Part shown: one piece after another, positions 1-7,658 of the stretch | How the letters are laid out: each line of letters opens with the position of its first letter | Position numbering within the stretch: position 1 is the stretch's first letter | DNA from: Micromonospora carbonacea | GTDB taxonomy: Bacteria > Actinomycetota > Actinomycetes > Mycobacteriales > Micromonosporaceae | DNA: 64,000 bases | NCBI RefSeq assembly: GCF_014205165.1 | Contig: NZ_JACHMZ010000001.1 | Span: forward strand, 1,524,001 to 1,588,000 | Direction: 5' to 3' | Notes under the pieces: model-generated | The model's database searches: none | What the model was told of the DNA's origin: nothing | What the model saw: only the letters and a program-made list of their open reading frames with translations | Program-made: the position numbers and the translations under genes

Positions 1-1500
1 CGGGTTGCCGTCGGCGAACTCGATCAGCGGCCCCCGGGACGCGGGCAGCAGCGCGGACTGCCCGAGCAGCAGCGCGTAGAGGGTGTCGATGTCGGAGTCG
101 TGCATCGGCGGCACCGAGATCGACATCGCCCCGCTGATCGTGCCCGTCCAGGCCGGGTGCCGCTCCCGCAGCTCCGGCCGCGCCGTCGCCAGCACCAGCA
201 GCGGCACGCCCCGGGCCGCCGCGCCGAGCTGCTCGACGAAGGCGAGCATCGCCTGGTCGGCCCAGTGCATGTCCTCGAACACCAGCACCGTCGGGCCTGC
301 CTCGGCCAGGGCGAGCAGGAACCGCCGCCAGGACGTCTCGGTCTCGCCCGGGGTGAGCCGCTCGCCGGGCAGGCCGATGAGCGGGCCGAGCGGATCGGCC
401 AGCCGCACCGCGTGCGGGTCGCCCAGCCTGGCCAACCGCTGCCGCAGCCGGTCGCCGAGCGCCGCCGGGTCGTCGACGTTCGCCACGCCGACCCAGCCCT
501 TCACGATGTCGGCGAGCGCGGCGTACGTGACGTTCTCGCCGAACGGCGGGCACTGCCCGACCAGCCAGGTGATCGGCGGGCCGGGCAGGCTGGCGGCGTG
601 CCGGGCCAGCTCCCGCAGCAGCCGGCTCTTGCCCACCCCCGCCGAGCCGAACACCGTGACGAGCTGCGAGGTGCGCTCGGTCACCGTGCGGTGCAGGGCG
701 TTGACCAGCAGGCCGCGCTCGTGTTCCCGGTTGACCATCGGGGTCAGCTCGGCGGTGGTCAGGTCCCGCTGGGGCAGCGCCCGCACCGCCAGCCAGATCC
801 GGCTGACCGCGGAGCGGCCCCGCAGCGTCACCGGCGGCCGGTCGGCGTACTCCATGTCGTGCCGGGTCGCCGCCCAGGTGCTCTCGTCGACGACCACGCC
901 GCCCGACGGCGCGAGCGACTGCAACCGGGAGGCGGTGTTGACCACGTCCCCGGTGACGAAGCCCTGCCCGCCGTCGCGGGCGGCGGACAGGTCGACCAGC
1001 GCCTCGCCGGTGGCGATGCCGACCCGGAAGCCGAGCGGCGGGTGCGGCCCGGCCGGCTGGCGGGCCAGGTTGCGTTGCAGCTCCAGCCCCGCCCGGACGC
1101 AGCGCAGGGCGTCGTTGTCGGTGGCCACGGGCGCCCCGAACAGCGCCATCACCGCGTCGCCGATGAACTTCTCGACCACCCCGCCGTACTGGTGCACCAG
1201 CCGCCGTACGGTGGCGAAGTAAGCCTGCTGGAGGTTGCGGGCCTGCTCCGGGTCGGCCCGCTCCGCGTACGTCGTGAAGTCGACGATGTCGATGAACAGG
1301 ACGCTGACCTGCCGGCGGTCCTCCTGCACCACCATCGGCCGGTCCCGCAGCGGCTGCCCGCAGCTGGTGCAGAAGTTGGCCTCGACGTTGTTGGCGTGCC
1401 CGCAGGCGGCGCAGCCACGGGTCAGGGCCTGCCCGCACCCACCGCAGAAGCGGTCGTCCGGACCGGCTTCGCGTGAGCAGTGTCCACACTTGAGGTCGAT
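1..1500 (-). CDS. Zinc-ribbon/class III adenylate cyclase/AAA+ ATPase regulator (3' end outside window)
   Basis: Large signalling protein whose C-terminus runs off the left edge. The open frame shows CxxC pairs at about residues 5/8, 19/22, 30/33 and 44/47 (a double zinc ribbon), then a class III nucleotide cyclase domain (FIDIVDFT with the metal Asp, KFIGDAVMALFG), then an AAA/STAND-type ATPase with Walker A GSAGVGKS and Walker B VLVFEDMHWAD. Such proteins probably couple nucleotide cyclisation to ligand sensing; substrate and effector are unknown. The frame is closed by TAG at 1557-1555 and has no ATG, GTG or TTG before an ATG at 1335, which lies after the zinc ribbons. I start it at ATC (1500-1498), six bases after GGAG. 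CTG at 1512 is the alternative, as is a sequence error. It diverges from the small gene at 1636. Confidence 0.82.
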   Translation of the reverse strand, partial: MDLKCGHCSREAGPDDRFCGGCGQALTRGCAACGHANNVEANFCTSCGQPLRDRPMVVQEDRRQVSVLFIDIVDFTTYAERADPEQARNLQQAYFATVRRLVHQYGGVVEKFIGDAVMALFGAPVATDNDALRCVRAGLELQRNLARQPAGPHPPLGFRVGIATGEALVDLSAARDGGQGFVTGDVVNTASRLQSLAPSGGVVVDESTWAATRHDMEYADRPPVTLRGRSAVSRIWLAVRALPQRDLTTAELTPMVNREHERGLLVNALHRTVTERTSQLVTVFGSAGVGKSRLLRELARHAASLPGPPITWLVGQCPPFGENVTYAALADIVKGWVGVANVDDPAALGDRLRQRLARLGDPHAVRLADPLGPLIGLPGERLTPGETETSWRRFLLALAEAGPTVLVFEDMHWADQAMLAFVEQLGAAARGVPLLVLATARPELRERHPAWTGTISGAMSISVPPMHDSDIDTLYALLLGQSALLPASRGPLIEFADGNP

Positions 1501-1635
1501 GGTCGGCTCCAGAGCGCGAGGTGGGCCCAGTATCGCGCCAGGCGGCAGAGTCGGCTACCCGATATGCAGGCGGATCGTACGCCCGACCGGGTCAGACTAA
1601 CCTTCCGCTCAGGACATGAACGCCAGGAGAGTGCC

Positions 1636-1881
1636 GTGCACGTACGACTGTCAGCCGCGTGGACGGACCCGCGAGGCACCCTGTGGGCCCCGGGCGACAC
1701 GGTCGACGTCGACGCCGTCACTCTCGCCGCATTGGAGGAGCAGGGCATGGTAGACACGCCGGACGGTCAGGGCACCGCCCCCGACCAGGGCAGCACGAAG
1801 ACCACGACGACCAAGCCGACCGACCCGTCGAAGATCGGCCCCGGCCCGAGCGCGCCGCCCGCGGACGAGCCGGGCAAGTGA
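1636..1881 (+). CDS. Small hypothetical protein with Lys/Thr/Pro tail
   Basis: An 81-residue protein of unrecognised family. The first half (VRLSAAWTDPRGTLWAPGDT then a short acidic stretch) resembles a small beta-rich domain; the second half is low complexity, rich in Thr, Lys, Pro and Gly, and probably disordered. I chose GTG 1636 because AGGAGA lies five bases upstream; the frame is open further upstream (GTG 1480), but that start has no ribosome site and would overlap the divergent regulator. A possible -10 (TAACCT, 1598-1603) lies in the shared intergenic region. No signal peptide or membrane segment. Function unknown; the call rests on frame, ribosome site and codon use. Confidence 0.6.
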   Translation: MHVRLSAAWTDPRGTLWAPGDTVDVDAVTLAALEEQGMVDTPDGQGTAPDQGSTKTTTTKPTDPSKIGPGPSAPPADEPGK

Positions 1882-1923
1882 CCGGACGCTGACGCCGGCC
1901 GTGCCCGCCAGGGGCGGTCGGCG

Positions 1924-2616
1924 TCAGCGGTCGCTCATGCCGGCGCGGCGGCGCAGCGCCGCCACGTCGGTGACCACGATCCGGCGGCCCTCCGTGCGCA
2001 GCCAGCCCCGGCTGGCGAAGGACCCGATCGCCTGGTTGACGCTCTGCCGTGAGCCGCCGGCCATCTCGGCGAGCTGGCTCTGGTTGAGCTCGATGGTGAT
2101 CATCGGGGCCTGGCTCTCGCCGGCCAGCCGCACCAGCGTCTTGGCCACCCAGCCGGGCAGGTCGAGGAAGACGTGGTCGGCGTTCTGCTCGGTCAGCCGG
2201 CGGATCAGCCCGCCGAGCGAGCGCATCACCGCGTCGAGGATGCGCGGGTTGGAGTGCACCAGCTCCATGAACGCGGGCCGGGACAGCGCGAGGGCGGCGC
2301 AGTCCTCGATCGCCTCGGCCGACGCCGAGCGGGTGGAGGCGTCGAGCAGCGAGACCTCGCCCAGCACGTCCGGCGGTCGGATCACCGACAGCACGGCCCG
2401 TTCGCCGGTCGGCGCGGTGCGGAACACGGCGACCGCGCCCCGGCGCAGCACGATCAGGGACTCGCCGGGGTCGTTCTCGACGAAGAGCAACTGGCCCTTG
2501 CGGTACGTGCGCGGCACCGCCGCCGCGATCACCCGCTGCCGCACCTCCGGCTCCAGGCCGGCGAACATCTCGACACCCGTGAGCGCGTCACCCGGCTCCG
2601 GCAGGCGCATCTCCAC
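1924..2616 (-). CDS. Crp/Fnr-family transcriptional regulator
   Basis: A 230-residue regulator. The N-terminal cyclic-nucleotide-binding-like beta barrel (about residues 15-130; VENDPGESLIVLRRGAVAVF, then VLGEVSLLDASTRSASAEA) is followed by a dimer helix and a C-terminal Crp winged helix (about 165-215; LNQSQLAEMAGGSRQSVNQA is the recognition region). The GEVSLL..TRSASAEA phosphate-binding cassette keeps the Gly-Glu and Arg expected of a nucleotide binder, so a cAMP-type ligand is possible but not shown. No cysteine cluster, so not an oxygen-sensing Fnr. GTG start with GGAGGGG eight bases upstream. Monocistronic. The 246 bases between it and the divergent exoribonuclease gene hold both promoters and nothing else I recognise. 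Confidence 0.9.
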   Translation of the reverse strand: MEMRLPEPGDALTGVEMFAGLEPEVRQRVIAAAVPRTYRKGQLLFVENDPGESLIVLRRGAVAVFRTAPTGERAVLSVIRPPDVLGEVSLLDASTRSASAEAIEDCAALALSRPAFMELVHSNPRILDAVMRSLGGLIRRLTEQNADHVFLDLPGWVAKTLVRLAGESQAPMITIELNQSQLAEMAGGSRQSVNQAIGSFASRGWLRTEGRRIVVTDVAALRRRAGMSDR

Positions 2617-2862
2617 GGCCCAACCCCTCCCCGGTAAAGGACCTCAACTCGCGGCCGGGTGAAACCCGTCAGCCCCCGCCGCGAGGTCGCGAACCGGTTC
2701 GGTGTCCGGTAGCGGCACTCATCAGATCATGACGGCCCGGTCGCCCGCTGTACACCCCCGGCGACACTTCCGTAACAGTCCCGAGCTGCGGCGCAGGGCA
2801 GGTCGCGGCATACGCGCCCCCGGCTGGCGGACGGTGGCGTCGGTGGGCGAGGATGGCGGGCG

Positions 2863-3360
2863 ATGGTATACCGCTACTTCTACGACTGCGAGTTCATCGA
2901 GGACGGGCGCACCGTCGACCTCGTGTCGATCGGCGTCGTCGACGAGAACGGGCGCGAGTTCTACGCCGTCTCCACGGAGTTCGACGACTCCCGCGCCGTG
3001 CCCTGGGTGCGCCGCAACGTCCTGGACCGGCTCCCCTCCCCGGCCGACCGGGCCTGGCGGTCGCGGGAGCGGATCCGCGACGACCTCTACGACTTCCTCA
3101 TGGAGCCGGTCCGGGGCCGGCCGGGCGAGCAACTGGAGCTGTGGGCCTGGTACGCCGCGTACGACCACGTGGTGCTGGCCCAGCTCTGGGGCTCGATGCC
3201 GGGGCTGCCCCGGGAGATCCCCCGGTTCACCAAGGAGCTGCGCCAGCTCTGGGACGACCGGGGCCGGCCGCCGCTGCCGAACGCCGACGCGGCCCGGCAC
3301 GACGCGCTGGTCGACGCCCGGCACAACCTCGCCCGCTGGCGCGCGATGACGGCCCGCTGA
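2863..3360 (+). CDS. 3'-5' exoribonuclease AS (Rv2179c-like DEDDh RNase)
   Basis: A 165-residue compact DEDDh nuclease, close in length to M. tuberculosis Rv2179c, which trims RNA 3' ends and prefers poly(A). The first metal pair is FYDCEF (Asp8, Glu10) almost at the N-terminus; the second acidic site is in AWYAAYDHVVL; the third block is DARHN near the C-terminus. The polypeptide is only the nuclease fold. Start ATG 2863. It is the first member of a backbone set shared with mycobacteria (with aroG, the PASTA kinase and Rv2175c-type gene downstream), though here accessory genes intervene. 62 bases separate it from the next gene. Confidence 0.88.
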   Translation: MVYRYFYDCEFIEDGRTVDLVSIGVVDENGREFYAVSTEFDDSRAVPWVRRNVLDRLPSPADRAWRSRERIRDDLYDFLMEPVRGRPGEQLELWAWYAAYDHVVLAQLWGSMPGLPREIPRFTKELRQLWDDRGRPPLPNADAARHDALVDARHNLARWRAMTAR

Positions 3361-3422
3361 CAGGTTTGGCGGGTGTGCTCCGGGGCACGGGTCGGCGAGG
3401 AGCCGATCGAGGGAGTGCCGCC

Positions 3423-3926
3423 ATGAGCAGTGAGCCGTCCAGCGCCGTCGACGCCCGCAGCCGGGTGACCGAGCTGGTCCGCGCCGCGCGGATCTGCATG
3501 CTGACCACCACCGGACTGGACGGCCGGTTGGTCAGCCGGCCCATGGGGCTCCAGGAGGCGGAGTTCGACGGCGACCTGTGGTTCTTCGCGTACGCCGACT
3601 CGGCCAAGGTGCGCCAGCTCCGGGTCAACCCGGAGGTCAACGTCGCCTTCGCCGACCAGCGCAACCACGCCTGGGTGTCGATCGCCGGCACCGCCCAGGA
3701 GGGGTACGACCGCAGGCACGCCGAGCGGCTGTGGCACCCCCTGCTCAAGACCTGGTTCCCCGCCGGCCTGGACACCCCGGGGCTGACCCTGATCAAGGTG
3801 CACGCCGGCTCGGCCGAGTACTGGGACTCCCCGGGTGGCGCCGTCGTCAACCTGCTCGGCCTCGCCCGGGCGGCGGTGACGGGGAACCCGCCGAGGGCGG
3901 GGGAGAACCGCGAGGTGGCGTTCTGA
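3423..3926 (+). CDS. Pyridoxamine 5'-phosphate oxidase-like flavin-binding protein (general stress protein 26 type)
   Basis: A 167-residue split-barrel protein of the PNPOx-like superfamily, best matching the general stress protein 26 group: ICMLTTTGLDGRLVSRPMGL opens the barrel, followed by GDLWFFAYADSAKVRQLRVN, VNVAFADQRNHAWVSIAGTA and a C-terminal EYWDSPGG motif. The family binds FMN or a deazaflavin; many members have no known substrate. ATG 3423 with GAGGGAG just upstream. A 16-base direct repeat (CTGAGCCTCGGCGGCG, 3923 and 3944) covers the stop codon, which looks like a small local duplication. Function beyond flavin binding is inference. Confidence 0.82.
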   Translation: MSSEPSSAVDARSRVTELVRAARICMLTTTGLDGRLVSRPMGLQEAEFDGDLWFFAYADSAKVRQLRVNPEVNVAFADQRNHAWVSIAGTAQEGYDRRHAERLWHPLLKTWFPAGLDTPGLTLIKVHAGSAEYWDSPGGAVVNLLGLARAAVTGNPPRAGENREVAF

Positions 3927-4116
3927 GCCTCGGCGGCGTCCGCGCTGAGCCTCGGCGGCGGCTGCCTGCCCAGGGCGCGCTGCCGGCGGATTGCCGCGGC
4001 GGCTACAGTTCGCAGGGACGGCCCGCCCCGGGCCGGCAACGGTGCCGAGGTCTGATCCGACACATATCCTGGGGCAAATCGGGCTTCACCTGATGCTCCA
4101 GGAGGATGAGCAGATC

Positions 4117-5145
4117 ATGCGTATCGGCGTGCTCACCGGCGGCGGCGACTGCCCGGGTCTCAACGCGGTCATTCGGGCGGTGGTCCGCAAGGGCGTCGCC
4201 ACCTACGGTCACGAGTTCGTGGGCTTCCGGGACGGCTGGAAGGGCCCGCTGGAGGGCCTGTCCAAGCCCCTCGGCATCGCCGAGGTGCGGGGCATCCTGC
4301 CGCGCGGCGGCACCATCCTCGGCTCGTCCCGCACCAACCCGTTCAAGATCGAGAACGGCGTGGAGCGGATCAAGGAGAACCTCGCCGCGCAGGGCGTGGA
4401 CGCGCTGATCGCGATCGGCGGCGAGGACACCCTGGGCGTCGCCACCAAGCTGCACGAGCTGGGCGTCAACGTCGTCGGCGTGCCCAAGACGATCGACAAC
4501 GACCTCGGCGCGACCGACTACACCTTCGGCTTCGACACCGCCGTCAACATCGCCATGGAGGCGATCGACCGGCTGCACACCACCGCCGAGAGCCACCACC
4601 GCACCCTCGTCGTCGAGGTCATGGGCCGGCACGCCGGCTGGATCGCCCTGCACGCCGGCCTGGCCGGCGGCGCCAACGTCATCCTGCTGCCCGAGCGCAA
4701 GTTCGACGTCGAGCAGGTCGCCGGGTACGTCGAGAAGCGCTTCCAGCACCAGTACGCCCCGATCGTCGTCGTCGCCGAGGGCGCCCAGCCGCTCGACGGC
4801 CAGATGATCCTGCACAACCAGGAGCTCGACGCGTTCGGCCACGTCCGCCTCGGCGGCATCGGCCAGTGGCTCGCCGAGCAGCTCGAGGCCAAGACCGGCA
4901 AGGAGGCCCGCACCGTCGTGCTGGGCCACATCCAGCGCGGCGGCACCCCGACCGCCTTCGACCGGGTGCTCGCCACCCGGCTCGGCCTCCAGGCGATCGA
5001 CGCCGCCCACGAGGGCGACTGGGGCAAGATGGTCGCCATGCAGAGCACGGACATCGTCCGGGTGCCGCTGGCCGACGCCACGGCCGAGCTGAAGACCGTG
5101 CCGCTGGAGCGCTACGAAGAGGCCGAGGTCTTCTTCGGCAGCTGA
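4117..5145 (+). CDS. pfp: 6-phosphofructokinase, pyrophosphate-type determinants
   Basis: A 342-residue phosphofructokinase, the length of actinobacterial single-domain PFKs. It phosphorylates fructose 6-phosphate to the 1,6-bisphosphate in the cytosol. N-terminal phosphate loop GVLTGGGDCPGLNAVIRAVV; signature GGEDT at 101-105; PKTIDND at 123-129 with the catalytic Asp; MGRHAGWIAL in the sugar-phosphate site. Asp104 and Lys124 take the positions that are Gly in ATP-dependent E. coli PfkA; this Asp/Lys pair marks PPi-dependent enzymes, so PPi is the likely phosphoryl donor and the reaction would be reversible. ATG 4117 follows AGGAGG by 11 bases. A strong palindromic terminator follows. Donor specificity is inferred from these residues. 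Confidence 0.93.
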   Translation: MRIGVLTGGGDCPGLNAVIRAVVRKGVATYGHEFVGFRDGWKGPLEGLSKPLGIAEVRGILPRGGTILGSSRTNPFKIENGVERIKENLAAQGVDALIAIGGEDTLGVATKLHELGVNVVGVPKTIDNDLGATDYTFGFDTAVNIAMEAIDRLHTTAESHHRTLVVEVMGRHAGWIALHAGLAGGANVILLPERKFDVEQVAGYVEKRFQHQYAPIVVVAEGAQPLDGQMILHNQELDAFGHVRLGGIGQWLAEQLEAKTGKEARTVVLGHIQRGGTPTAFDRVLATRLGLQAIDAAHEGDWGKMVAMQSTDIVRVPLADATAELKTVPLERYEEAEVFFGS

Positions 5146-5152
5146 CGCCAAA

Positions 5153-5196
5153 CCGGCGCGCGCGGCGGTTCCCCGGGGAACCGCCGCGCGCGCCGG
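5153..5196. terminator. Perfect 22-bp-arm hairpin after phosphofructokinase
   Basis: Arms 5153-5174 and 5175-5196 are exact reverse complements, starting seven bases after the stop codon. There is no T-tract. Likely a bidirectional U-independent terminator or mRNA 3' protector. Confidence 0.7.
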
Positions 5197-5236
5197 TCGG
5201 CCCCGCCGCACGGCGGGCCACGAAAGGGGTACGACC

Positions 5237-6055
5237 ATGGCGGTGGGCGACCACACCGTAGCGGTGATCGGCGCGGGCAAGATCGGCGAGCTGATGCTCT
5301 CCGGGCTGCTGCGCTCCGGCTGGCCGGTGGGCCGGCTGCTGGCCACGGCCCGGCGGCCGATCCGCGCCGAGGAGCTGGCCACCCGCTACGGCGTGCAGGT
5401 GGTCGACAACCTGACCGCCGTCGCCGAGGCCGACGTGCTGGCCATCTCCGTCAAGCCGCAGGACGCCGCCGCCCTGCTCGACGAGATCGGGCCGAAGGTG
5501 CCCGCCGACAAGCTGGTCATCTCGCTCTGCGCCGGCCTGCCGACCAGCTTCTTCAACCGGCGGCTGCCCGAGGGCACCCCCGTGGTGCGGGTCATGACCA
5601 ACACCCCGGCCCTGGTCGACCAGGCGATGAGCGCCATCTCGGCAGGCGCCCACGCCACCGGCGAGCACCTCGCCCTGGCCGAGGAGATGTTCACCCCGCT
5701 GGGCGCGACCGTCCGGGTCCCCGAGTCGCAGCAGGACGCCGTCACCGCACTGTCCGGCTCCGGGCCGGCCTACTTCTACCTCCTCGTCGAGGCGATGGTC
5801 GACGCCGGCATCCTGCTCGGCCTGCCCCGCCAGGTCGCCCACGAGCTGATCGTGCAGACCGCGATCGGCTCGGCGGTCATGCTGCGCGACTCCGGCGAGC
5901 ACCCGGTCAAGCTGCGCGAGGCGGTCACCTCGCCCGCCGGCACCACCATCTCCGCGATCCGCGAGCTGGAGAACCACGGCGTACGCGCGGCGATGCTCGC
6001 GGCCCTCGAAGCGGCCCGCGACCGCGCCCGGGAACTCGCCGCCCAGTCCGAGTGA
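5237..6055 (+). CDS. proC: Pyrroline-5-carboxylate reductase
   Basis: A 272-residue cytosolic enzyme reducing pyrroline-5-carboxylate to proline with NAD(P)H. The N-terminal Rossmann fold begins at once (VAVIGAGKIGELMLSGLL), followed by SVKPQD and the ISLCAGLPTSF segment. The C-terminal family signature is ALSGSGPAYFYLLVEAMVDA, with TSPAGTTISAIRELE near the end. Length is typical. ATG 5237 follows AAAGGGG by a normal distance. The stop codon overlaps a GTG that could start the next gene (GTGA), so the two may be translationally coupled. Confidence 0.96.
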   Translation: MAVGDHTVAVIGAGKIGELMLSGLLRSGWPVGRLLATARRPIRAEELATRYGVQVVDNLTAVAEADVLAISVKPQDAAALLDEIGPKVPADKLVISLCAGLPTSFFNRRLPEGTPVVRVMTNTPALVDQAMSAISAGAHATGEHLALAEEMFTPLGATVRVPESQQDAVTALSGSGPAYFYLLVEAMVDAGILLGLPRQVAHELIVQTAIGSAVMLRDSGEHPVKLREAVTSPAGTTISAIRELENHGVRAAMLAALEAARDRARELAAQSE

Positions 6056-7005
6056 GGTCGCAGGCGATGTCGGGCGCAGGGGCTGACGACGTTCCGGAGC
6101 TCGGCCCGCTCCCCGAGCGCATCGCCGTCGACGTGGGCCAGGTGCGCCGCCTCGTCGCCGCCCAGTTCCCGCACTGGGCCGACCTGCCGGTCGAGCCGGT
6201 CGCCCACGGCGGCTGGGACAACTGGACCTTCCACCTCGGCACCACGATGTCGGTACGCCTGCCGAGCGCGCCCGAGTACGCCGAGGCGGTCGCCAAGGAA
6301 CACCGGTGGCTCCCCGTGCTCGCCCCGCGCCTCCCGCTGCCCGTCCCGACGCCGCTGGCGCAGGGCGGGCCCGGCGAGGGCTACCCGTACGCGTGGTCGG
6401 TCTACCGCTGGCTCGACGGCGAGACCGCGCGGGCGGACCGCATCGGCGACCCGGTCCGGTTCGCGCTCGACCTGGCCGGGTTCGTCGTGGCCCTACAGGG
6501 CGTCGACACCGCTGACGGCCCCCGCCCGGGCCGGCACAACTGGTATCGGGGCGGCACCCTGCGCACCTACGCCGGGAAGGCCGACCAGGCGCTCACGGCT
6601 CTCGACGGCCGGATCGACGTCGGCCTGGCCGGCGAGATCTGGCGATGCGCGCTGGACGCGTGCTGGGACGGTGCGGAGCGCTGGTTCCACGGCGACCTCG
6701 CGCAGGGAAACCTCCTGCTCGACGACGGGCACCTCGCGGCGGTCATCGACTTCGGCACCTGCGGCGTCGGCGACCCGTCCTGCGACCTGGCCGTCGCCTG
6801 GACGCTGCTGACCGCCGAGGGCCGGCGGGCCTTCCGGGAGCGGCTGGCCGTCGACGATGCGGCCTGGGCGCGCGGGCGTGGCTGGGCGCTATGGAAGACG
6901 CTGGTCGGATATGCGAACGAGCTCGACGACGGCGAGGCGGCGGCGACCTCGCGGAGGATCCTCGACGAGATCCTCGCCGAGTACACCGACGGGACAAGCC
7001 GATAA
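6052..7005 (+). CDS. Aminoglycoside phosphotransferase-family kinase-like protein
   Basis: A 317-residue (or 312 from ATG 6067) choline kinase/APH-fold protein. The catalytic Brenner motif is WFHGDLAQGNLLL, the metal-binding motif VIDFGTCGVGDPSCDLA, and the N-lobe has GGWDNWTFHLG. The family phosphorylates small hydroxylated molecules, including antibiotics such as aminoglycosides; substrate cannot be told from sequence, and a resistance role should not be assumed. The GTG at 6052 shares bases with the proC stop; ATG 6067 has only a weak purine stretch upstream, so the start is uncertain. It is followed by a decayed palindromic repeat. Confidence 0.85.
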   Translation: MRSQAMSGAGADDVPELGPLPERIAVDVGQVRRLVAAQFPHWADLPVEPVAHGGWDNWTFHLGTTMSVRLPSAPEYAEAVAKEHRWLPVLAPRLPLPVPTPLAQGGPGEGYPYAWSVYRWLDGETARADRIGDPVRFALDLAGFVVALQGVDTADGPRPGRHNWYRGGTLRTYAGKADQALTALDGRIDVGLAGEIWRCALDACWDGAERWFHGDLAQGNLLLDDGHLAAVIDFGTCGVGDPSCDLAVAWTLLTAEGRRAFRERLAVDDAAWARGRGWALWKTLVGYANELDDGEAAATSRRILDEILAEYTDGTSR

Positions 7006-7034
7006 AACCCTGCGCCGACGAAGGGCAACTCAGC

Positions 7035-7082
7035 GATCTTGGTACGGAACGGCCCCCAGAGGGGCCGAAATCTACCAAGATC
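7035..7082. repeat. Imperfect copy of the GATCTTGGTA palindrome
   Basis: Arms GATCTTGGTA..GGCCCC and GGGGCC..TACCAAGATC pair, but the six bases between them differ in the two arms. It is 30 bases after a stop codon. A perfect version is at 38481-38536. Could act as a terminator or be a decayed mobile palindrome. Confidence 0.75.
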
Positions 7083-7206
7083 TACAAGTATCCACGCCTG
7101 CGTCCTCGTGCCCAGTGTCTTCGCCGACACGCTGCTGCGCTGCGCCGAGCAGGAGCTGTACCGCCCCCCACCATCGACACCCCTGCGCGAGACGTGACCC
7201 GTGCCC

Positions 7207-7212
7207 CATACT
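7207..7212 (+). promoter_or_regulatory. -10 box CATACT, leaderless start
   Basis: Six bases before GTG 7219, with no ribosome site between: the mRNA probably starts at the start codon. Confidence 0.5.
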
Positions 7213-7218
7213 GGCGCG

Positions 7219-7569
7219 GTGTTCACCCTCGCTCAGGCGCGTCACCTCGTGGCCACCCTGCAACCGCGCATCGACGAGTTGATCCGGCTCCGTGCCGACC
7301 TCGCCGAGCTGCGCGCCGACCTCGCCGACGGCGGGCTGAGTCCGCTCGGCGGCCTCGCCGAGGTCAAGGGCCTGGAGGCCCGGCTGCACGGGGTCGTGGA
7401 CGAGTTGCATGAGCACGACATCCAGGTCAAGAGCATCGCCCCGGTGCTGCTGGACTTCCCCGGCGAGCGGGCCGGCCGCCCGGTGCTGTGGTGCTGGCTG
7501 GAGGGCGACTCCGACGTGCGCTGGTACCACCGCGTCGAGTGCGGCTTCGCCGGCCGCCGCCGGGTGTGA
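7219..7569 (+). CDS. DUF2203 family protein
   Basis: A 116-residue protein matching DUF2203 in pattern: FTLAQARHLVATLQPRIDEL at the start, a long charged helix with RADLAELRADL repeats, GLEARLHGVVDELHEHDI in the middle, and a C-terminal RPVLWCWLEGDSDVRWYHR then GFAGRR. Mostly helical, soluble, probably coiled-coil in its first half. No function is known for the family. I start at GTG 7219 rather than GTG 7201 because CATACT lies six bases upstream of the former. A GGGGCCCC-type repeat begins at the stop codon. Confidence 0.8.
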   Translation: MFTLAQARHLVATLQPRIDELIRLRADLAELRADLADGGLSPLGGLAEVKGLEARLHGVVDELHEHDIQVKSIAPVLLDFPGERAGRPVLWCWLEGDSDVRWYHRVECGFAGRRRV

Positions 7570-7620
7570 AAGGAAGGGCCCCCTGTTAACGCATACGGTC
7601 GAGAAGGGCACCCTTCTCAC
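7569..7620. repeat. Stop-codon-anchored GGGCCCC/GTTAAC repeat, copy A
   Basis: Begins at the stop of the DUF2203 gene with AAGGAAGGGCCCCCTGTTAA, followed by a diverged right half containing the exact palindrome GAGAAGGGCACCCTTCTC (7601-7618). The family has four other copies here (12919, 25535, 41966, 55174). Lies between convergent genes, so it may terminate both. Confidence 0.8.
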
Positions 7621-7658
7621 ACCCCTGCGGCGGCGCGGGCCAGGGGCGGCGGGGTGGC

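Noticed and set aside
1480..1881. 133-residue reading of the small hypothetical from GTG 1480
   Set aside because: No ribosome site at 1480, and overlap with the divergent regulator; GTG 1636 has AGGAGA.
6052..7005. Calling the APH-fold gene an antibiotic resistance determinant
   Set aside because: The fold covers many non-antibiotic kinases and nothing in context supports resistance.
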